From JBEKYD01 sp049509915 (GTDB lineage Bacteria; Acidobacteriota; Terriglobia; Bryobacterales; Bryobacteraceae): a DNA stretch of 44,850 nucleotides. Location: positions 1 through 44,850 of the forward strand of contig JBEKZL010000022.1 in the NCBI GenBank assembly GCA_049509915.1, in the 5' to 3' direction. A model generated the notes under the pieces. It was not told the DNA's origin and did no database searches. It saw only the letters and a list, made by a program, of their open reading frames with translations. A program made the position numbers and the translations under genes. Positions 41,235 through 44,850 of this stretch are shown here, one piece after another; the stretch's first letter is position 1, and each line of letters opens with the position of its first letter.

Positions 41235-41260
41235 TGGGATAGGCCGGGAGGCCTGTCCCA
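41235..41260. terminator. Hairpin between fucosidase and tsaC genes
   Basis: TGGGATAGGCC (41235-41245) pairs with GGCCTGTCCCA (41250-41260) over 11 bp with one G-T pair and a GGGA loop. It lies 19 bp after the fucosidase stop and between convergent genes. Its ends (TGGGA/TCCCA) relate it to the other GTGGG/CCCAC palindromes. There is no T-run. Confidence 0.5.
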
Positions 41261-41308
41261 CTCGGCCTAAACTCCACGACCCCAGGAGTTCGGAGAGTCG
41301 TGGCGGCG

Positions 41309-42190
41309 TCAGCAAGCGGCGCGGCGCAGGCGGTCCAGCACGCCCGCCCACTGGGGTGTTTCCGGCGGTTGCTCGACGGCGATCCAATCGAGATCTTCGT
41401 GGTCCATTCGATAGAGGGCGTCGTAGAGCGCGGCGGCGTAGGCCAGCGGATCGTGCGGCATTTCGATTCCCAGGCGCAGCCACCGGCCGCGGCCCGGCGG
41501 GGTTGGGGCGGCGGCCGGCAACAGGTGGAGCGGCGTGGAGGGCCGATAATGGCGAGCATGCATACCGGGAGCGCGGTGCGCGCCTTCGGACGGCGCCGTG
41601 AGGATTTCGACCGGCCCGATGAGGGCTTCGATTTCGGGCAACGGAATCACGCCCGGCCGCAGCAGCGTGGGCGCACCCACGAGCGAAAGCACGGTGGATT
41701 CGATCCCCACGCGCGCCGGTCCGCCATCGAGCACATAATCGGCAAGCTCCACCGACACATGGCCGGCGGAGGTGGGGGAAAGCTCGGTGAAACGGTTGGC
41801 GCTGGGTCCGGCGATGGGGACGCCGGCTTCGCGAATGAGCGCCAGGGCCAACGGATGCGCCGGGATGCGGATTCCCACCGTGGCCAGACCGGCCGTGACC
41901 ACGTCGGGAATCCCGGCCTGCTTGGGCAGCACCAGGGTCAACGGGCCGGGCCAGTAATGCCGCGCCAGAGTTTCGGCCGCGGCGGGCCAGGCCGACACCC
42001 AGCGCCGCGCCATTTCGATGGAATCGACGTGGATGATCAACGGGCTGGTACGCGGGCGCCTTTTGACGGCGAAGATCCGTGCCACGGCGGCGGCATCGAG
42101 AGCGTTGGCGCCCAGGCCGTAGACGGTTTCGGTGGGAAACGCCACCAGGCGGCCCTCGCGGATCAGGCGGGCGGCCTCGGCGACGCTCAA
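41309..42190 (-). CDS. tsaC: Threonylcarbamoyl-AMP synthase (Sua5 type)
   Basis: This enzyme makes threonylcarbamoyl-AMP for the t6A37 modification of tRNAs. RLVAFPTETVYGLGANALDAAAVARIFAVKRRPRTSPLIIHV is the YrdC-domain start with the KRRP-nPL site. HYWPGPLTLVLP, GIRIPAHPLA and PIAGPSANRFTELSPTSAGHV follow. A C-terminal Sua5 extension after the linker APGMHARHYRPS makes this the Sua5 rather than the short TsaC form. TTG 42190 is proposed as start because GGAG sits 8 nt before it. The frame extends to a GTG at 42259, but those 23 residues would be encoded partly by the CACAGAT palindrome. It lies downstream of prfB on the same strand. Confidence 0.88.
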   Translation of the reverse strand: MSVAEAARLIREGRLVAFPTETVYGLGANALDAAAVARIFAVKRRPRTSPLIIHVDSIEMARRWVSAWPAAAETLARHYWPGPLTLVLPKQAGIPDVVTAGLATVGIRIPAHPLALALIREAGVPIAGPSANRFTELSPTSAGHVSVELADYVLDGGPARVGIESTVLSLVGAPTLLRPGVIPLPEIEALIGPVEILTAPSEGAHRAPGMHARHYRPSTPLHLLPAAAPTPPGRGRWLRLGIEMPHDPLAYAAALYDALYRMDHEDLDWIAVEQPPETPQWAGVLDRLRRAAC

Positions 42191-42240
42191 TGGATGATCT
42201 CCGGGCCTGACGGGTGCAGCCCCTTGAGGTTCTGAAGAAA

Positions 42241-42324
42241 TAGAGCCACAGATGAACACAGATACACACAGATGACCGAATTACGGTACTTATCTGTGTT
42301 CATCTGTGTTTATCTGTGGCTCTA
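42241..42324. repeat. 84-bp inverted array of CACAGAT decamers
   Basis: Three decamers of type (C/A)CACAGATNN run rightwards (42246-42275), and three run leftwards (42290-42319), around the spacer CCGAATTACGGTAC. TAGAG/CTCTA extends both arms. The arms differ at a few positions only. It fills the space between prfB (stop at 42326) and tsaC, both on the minus strand. It can form a long hairpin in the prfB-tsaC transcript. The same word (CACAGATGAACACAG) is known to me as a dispersed sequence in several soil-type bacterial genomes, but its function is not known. Confidence 0.75.
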
Positions 42325-42325
42325 A

Positions 42326-43430
42326 TCATTCGGGGATTTCTTTGCGCCACACCAGGAAGGCATGAATCAGCGGGTCCAGGCCGCCTTCCAGAACCCGGTC
42401 CACATCGCCCAGGGCGAGCTTGCTGCGCAGGTCTTTCACCAGGCGATAGGGAGCCAGCACGTAGTTGCGGATCTGGCTGCCGAAATTGATTTCGAGCTTG
42501 GAATCCTCGGTCTTGCGCGTCTCCACTCGCTTTTTCTCGAGCTCGAATTCGTAGAGCTTGGCGCGGAGCTGTTTCATGGCCGAGTCGCGGTTCTTGTGCT
42601 GGGAGCGCTCGTTCTGGCACTGCACCACGATGCCGGTGGGGAAGTGGGTGATGCGGACGGCGGAATCGGTCATATTGACGTGCTGGCCGCCGGCGCCGGA
42701 AGAGCGGAAGGTATCGATGCGCAGATCGTCCAGGTCGATCTCGATCTTGATTTCGTCGTCAACCTGCGGATAGACGAAAACCGAAGCGAAGGAAGTATGG
42801 CGGCGGGCGTTGGCGTCGAACGGGGAGATGCGCACCAGCCGGTGCACGCCTACTTCCGATTGCAACAGGCCGTAAGCGTTCAGGCCGTTGACTTCGAAGG
42901 TGACCGACTTGATGCCCGCGCCTTCGCCCTCCAGCCGGTCCGTAATCACGATCTGGAAGCCTTCCCGCTCCGCCCAGCGCAGGTACATGCGCAGCAGCAT
43001 TTCGGCCCAATCCTGGCTTTCGGTGCCGCCCGCACCGGGGTGGATGGTGACGATGGCGCTGCGCTCGTCGTTTTCGCCCGAGAGCAGCATGGCGGTTTCG
43101 AGGCGCTCCAGCAGCTCGCCGTAGGGCTTGATCCCCTGTTCGATGTCGCCGGAGACATTCTCGCCTTCGCGCGCCAGCTCGAACAGCGTGTCCATCTCCT
43201 CGGTGAGCGAACGGATGCGGACGTCGTTGGCGATGGATTCCTCCAGCCGCTTACGATCCTGCATCACCTTCTGGCTCTTTTCCGGCTGCGACCAGAAATC
43301 CGGCTGCCCGATGCGCTCTTCGAGTGTGGTTAGTTTACGCTGAAGTCCGGGAGCGTCAAAGATACCTCCGCAAGGCAAAAGCCTGTTCGCGGAGGGGCTG
43401 ATATTTGCGTTCCAGTTCTTCAATAGTCAT
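42326..43430 (-). CDS. prfB: Peptide chain release factor 2, with programmed +1 frameshift
   Basis: RF2 terminates translation at UGA and UAA. The zero frame starts at ATG 43430 and reads MTIEELERKYQPLREQ...LRRYL, then meets TGA at 43358-43356. The sequence around it (CGGAGG-TAT-CTT-TGA-C) is the classic RF2 frameshift site: an internal Shine-Dalgarno, CTT slippery codon and TGA-C. Skipping one base and reading on from GAC at 43357 gives DAPGLQRKLTTLEERIGQPDFWS and a 367-residue protein. SPF (stop-codon recognition) and GGQ in SSGAGGQHVNMT are present. Low RF2 favours the shift, so synthesis is autoregulated. The true coding join is 43430-43359 plus 43357-42326. The gene's own stop is TGA. 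It follows the phosphoesterase gene by 6 bp. Confidence 0.96.
43352..43368 (-). promoter_or_regulatory. RF2 programmed frameshift site
   Basis: On the minus strand CGGAGGTATCTTTGACG holds the Shine-Dalgarno-like GGAGG 3 nt before the CTT P-site codon, followed by in-frame TGA and C. This matches the conserved RF2 autoregulatory element. Confidence 0.92.
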
Positions 43431-43436
43431 GTGAGT

Positions 43437-44033
43437 TTAATCCAATTCTAACAGATAGCCGGTCTTGCCCACGTTCCTGGCGATGGTGTTGCCGATGCGG
43501 ATTTCAACGCCTTCCGCCTCGTGGATATGGCCGCAGAAGAAATACTCCGGCTGGACGGTTTCGATGAATTCGGCGATGGCGTGGGAACCGGCGTGCAAGC
43601 CGGGGCGGACCAGGTCGAGGGGGGTGCCGTAGGGCGGCGCGTGGCAGATGAGCACCAGCGGGGAAAACTCGCGAAAGCGCTCCAGGCGGGCGGCCATCTG
43701 CGGCTCGCTGTATTCGCCGGGCGTGTTGAAAGGGGTGGGGCTGGAATAACCCAGGCCGGCCACGTGCCAGCGGCCGAGTTGCAAGTGCCGCTGGTGAAAA
43801 TCGTGCAGCCCGTAGCGGGCGCACATGGCGGCCACCTGTTCGGCCGATTCGTGGTTGCCCGGCAGCACATAGACTCTGTCAGCGCGAGCGCTGAGGACTT
43901 GGCCGGCGCGCTCCAGCCCTTTGGCCCAGGTACCTTGATCGCCGGCCGAAACGTAGAAGTCGGCTTCGACGGCCAACAACCGTTCCAGGGTTCTCCAGTC
44001 GTTGTGGATGTCGGAGAAAATCAGCAGTTTCAA
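43437..44033 (-). CDS. Metallophosphoesterase (calcineurin-like)
   Basis: This is a 198-residue two-metal phosphoesterase. It has the metal motifs SDIHND (Asp8, His10), SAGDQG, LPGNHES, ICHAPPYGTPLD and CGHIHEAEG in order. Small proteins of this class act on phosphodiesters or nucleotides; the substrate is unknown. The start is TTG at 44033 with no good ribosome site. It is fixed by an in-frame TAG two codons upstream (44039-44037), so no longer form is possible. It is probably cotranscribed with prfB, 6 bp downstream, and possibly tsaC. Confidence 0.86.
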   Translation of the reverse strand: MKLLIFSDIHNDWRTLERLLAVEADFYVSAGDQGTWAKGLERAGQVLSARADRVYVLPGNHESAEQVAAMCARYGLHDFHQRHLQLGRWHVAGLGYSSPTPFNTPGEYSEPQMAARLERFREFSPLVLICHAPPYGTPLDLVRPGLHAGSHAIAEFIETVQPEYFFCGHIHEAEGVEIRIGNTIARNVGKTGYLLELD

Positions 44034-44119
44034 TTTCTATGCATCGTACCGCAACCGCGCGGGCGTCAACGCGGATGTCCCCAAGCTCGTCTTACTATAC
44101 TTGAGGCAGGGAACGGGCA

Positions 44120-44850
44120 ATGGGCGGATACGATAGCGAGCTTTCGAAGATCGTGGCGGAACTGAACCGGGCGGCGCCGAGCCAGCAGAAGGCCGCGCCG
44201 AGCCGCGTGGCCGAATCGCTGGCGTCGCTCGACGGGCTGCTGCAGCTTGCCGCCGCCCGCAACGCCAGCGACGTGCTCCTGATTGCGGGCGCCCCCACGG
44301 TGCTGCGGGTGAATGGCGCGCTTTCGACCGCCAGCGGCGGCCCGCTCGACGCAGAGGAGGTACGCGCCTTCGTGCTGCCGCTGGTCGAAGCCGGGCAGAT
44401 GGAAGAGCTGCAGAAGAAGCGCACGCTGGATTTCAGCTTCATGCGCGAGGGCCTGGGCCGCTTCCGCATCAACCTGCATTACCAGCGCGGCACGCTGGCG
44501 GCCAGCATCCGGCTGCTGCCGGCGAAGATCCCCTCGCTTGAATCGCTGCATCTTCCGGCTTCGTTGGCGCGGCTGGCGGAGCGGCGGCAGGGGCTGGTAT
44601 TGGTGACCGGGCCGACCGGCTGCGGCAAGACTTCGACGCTGGCCGCGCTGATCGATATCGTCAACACCCGCCGCGCCGCGCACGTAGTGACGATCGAAGA
44701 CCCGGTGGAATACCAGCATTCCAACCGCAGCGCGATTATCGAGCAGATCGAAGTGGGGCGCGACACGCCGGATTTCGCCATCACGCTGCGCAGCATCATG
44801 CGGCAGACGCCGGACGTAATTCTGGTGGGCGAAATGCGCGACGCCGAAAC
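44120..44850 (+). CDS. PilT-like type IV pilus ATPase (C-terminus cut by window edge)
   Basis: The first 243 codons of a secretion/retraction ATPase lie in the window. After about 35 variable residues, an N-terminal PAS-like PilT domain is seen (LLQLAAARNASDVLLIAGAPTVLRVNGALS ... FSFMREGLGRFRINLHYQRGTLAASIRLLP). It is followed by Walker A GPTGCGKTS (about 164-172), the Asp box VVTIEDPVEYQH, and the PilT segment EVGRDTPDFAITLRSIMRQTPDVILVGEMRDAE. The Walker A has Cys in place of the usual Ser before GK. PilT drives pilus retraction (twitching). AGGGAAC precedes the ATG, and a TATACT at 44096-44101 may be the -10. PilT rather than PilB is favoured by the short N-terminus. Confidence 0.85.
   Translation, partial: MGGYDSELSKIVAELNRAAPSQQKAAPSRVAESLASLDGLLQLAAARNASDVLLIAGAPTVLRVNGALSTASGGPLDAEEVRAFVLPLVEAGQMEELQKKRTLDFSFMREGLGRFRINLHYQRGTLAASIRLLPAKIPSLESLHLPASLARLAERRQGLVLVTGPTGCGKTSTLAALIDIVNTRRAAHVVTIEDPVEYQHSNRSAIIEQIEVGRDTPDFAITLRSIMRQTPDVILVGEMRDAE

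Noticed and set aside
42190..42259. N-terminal extension of tsaC from GTG 42259
   Set aside because: The first codons lie in the CACAGAT palindrome and add residues absent from the Sua5 family; TTG 42190 has a ribosome site.
42241..42324. Transposon terminal inverted repeats
   Set aside because: The arms are only 14 bp apart, and no transposase or target duplication is visible.

Overview
The window is a 44.9 kb stretch of a high-GC bacterial chromosome that is densely coding on both strands. No tRNA, rRNA, CRISPR array, intact insertion sequence or prophage was found. The gene mix suggests an acidobacterium of the Solibacter/Bryobacter type: a DUF3300-DUF2950 pair, a eukaryotic-like Ser/Thr kinase with TPRs, a DUF4386 membrane protein, a secreted GH29 fucosidase, a PilT-type ATPase and many intergenic palindromes. 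This assignment is inference, because no marker rRNA is present.

Layout. 1-5.0 kb: sugar/inositol catabolism. A minus-strand operon (LacI regulator, iolB, Cgl0159-type aldolase-fold protein running off the left edge) is divergent from a PfkB sugar kinase, and an MFS sugar/inositol symporter converges on the kinase. 5.1-9.8 kb: leuA, then the glyoxylate shunt as divergent malate synthase (aceB) and isocitrate lyase (aceA). 9.9-10.6 kb: a DUF4386 membrane protein. 10.8-20.6 kb: a compact fatty-acid beta-oxidation regulon. etfB-etfA-fadD (minus) diverge from tetR-fadN-fadA-fadE (plus) around a palindromic TTACC-GATG-GGTAA operator candidate. With aceA/aceB next door, this part of the chromosome looks equipped to activate fatty acids, oxidise them, pass electrons to ETF and assimilate the acetyl-CoA.

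20.6-29.8 kb: a helical unknown protein, a secreted unknown protein translationally coupled to a GMC oxidoreductase, a beta-barrel protein, a bifunctional aldehyde/alcohol dehydrogenase (adhE) whose stop overlaps the start of a small STAS protein, a DapA-family aldolase/synthase with an ABM monooxygenase, and prmA. 29.8-31.5 kb is an accessory pocket: a Phd/ParE toxin-antitoxin operon with its own palindromic operator, a truncated HigA/XRE remnant, and about 0.8 kb of apparently non-coding DNA carrying paired TGCACAA repeats.

31.5-44.85 kb: OsmC, DUF3300, DUF2950, a split UxaA-type dehydratase, a Ser/Thr kinase with TPRs, a hybrid histidine kinase, a GH29 fucosidase, Sua5/TsaC, prfB with its programmed +1 frameshift, a metallophosphoesterase, and the start of a PilT-like ATPase cut by the right edge.

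The most unusual non-coding structure is a set of palindromic intergenic elements. Most end in GTGGG/CCCAC or contain tandem hairpins, and they lie near 3467, 10640, 17496, 20629, 37568 and 41235. A separate 84-bp element at 42241-42324 is built from six decamers, three in each orientation. No clearly undescribed multi-gene system is demonstrable from sequence alone. The best candidates for a second look are the palindrome families, the adhE-STAS coupling and the DUF2950-UxaA coupling.
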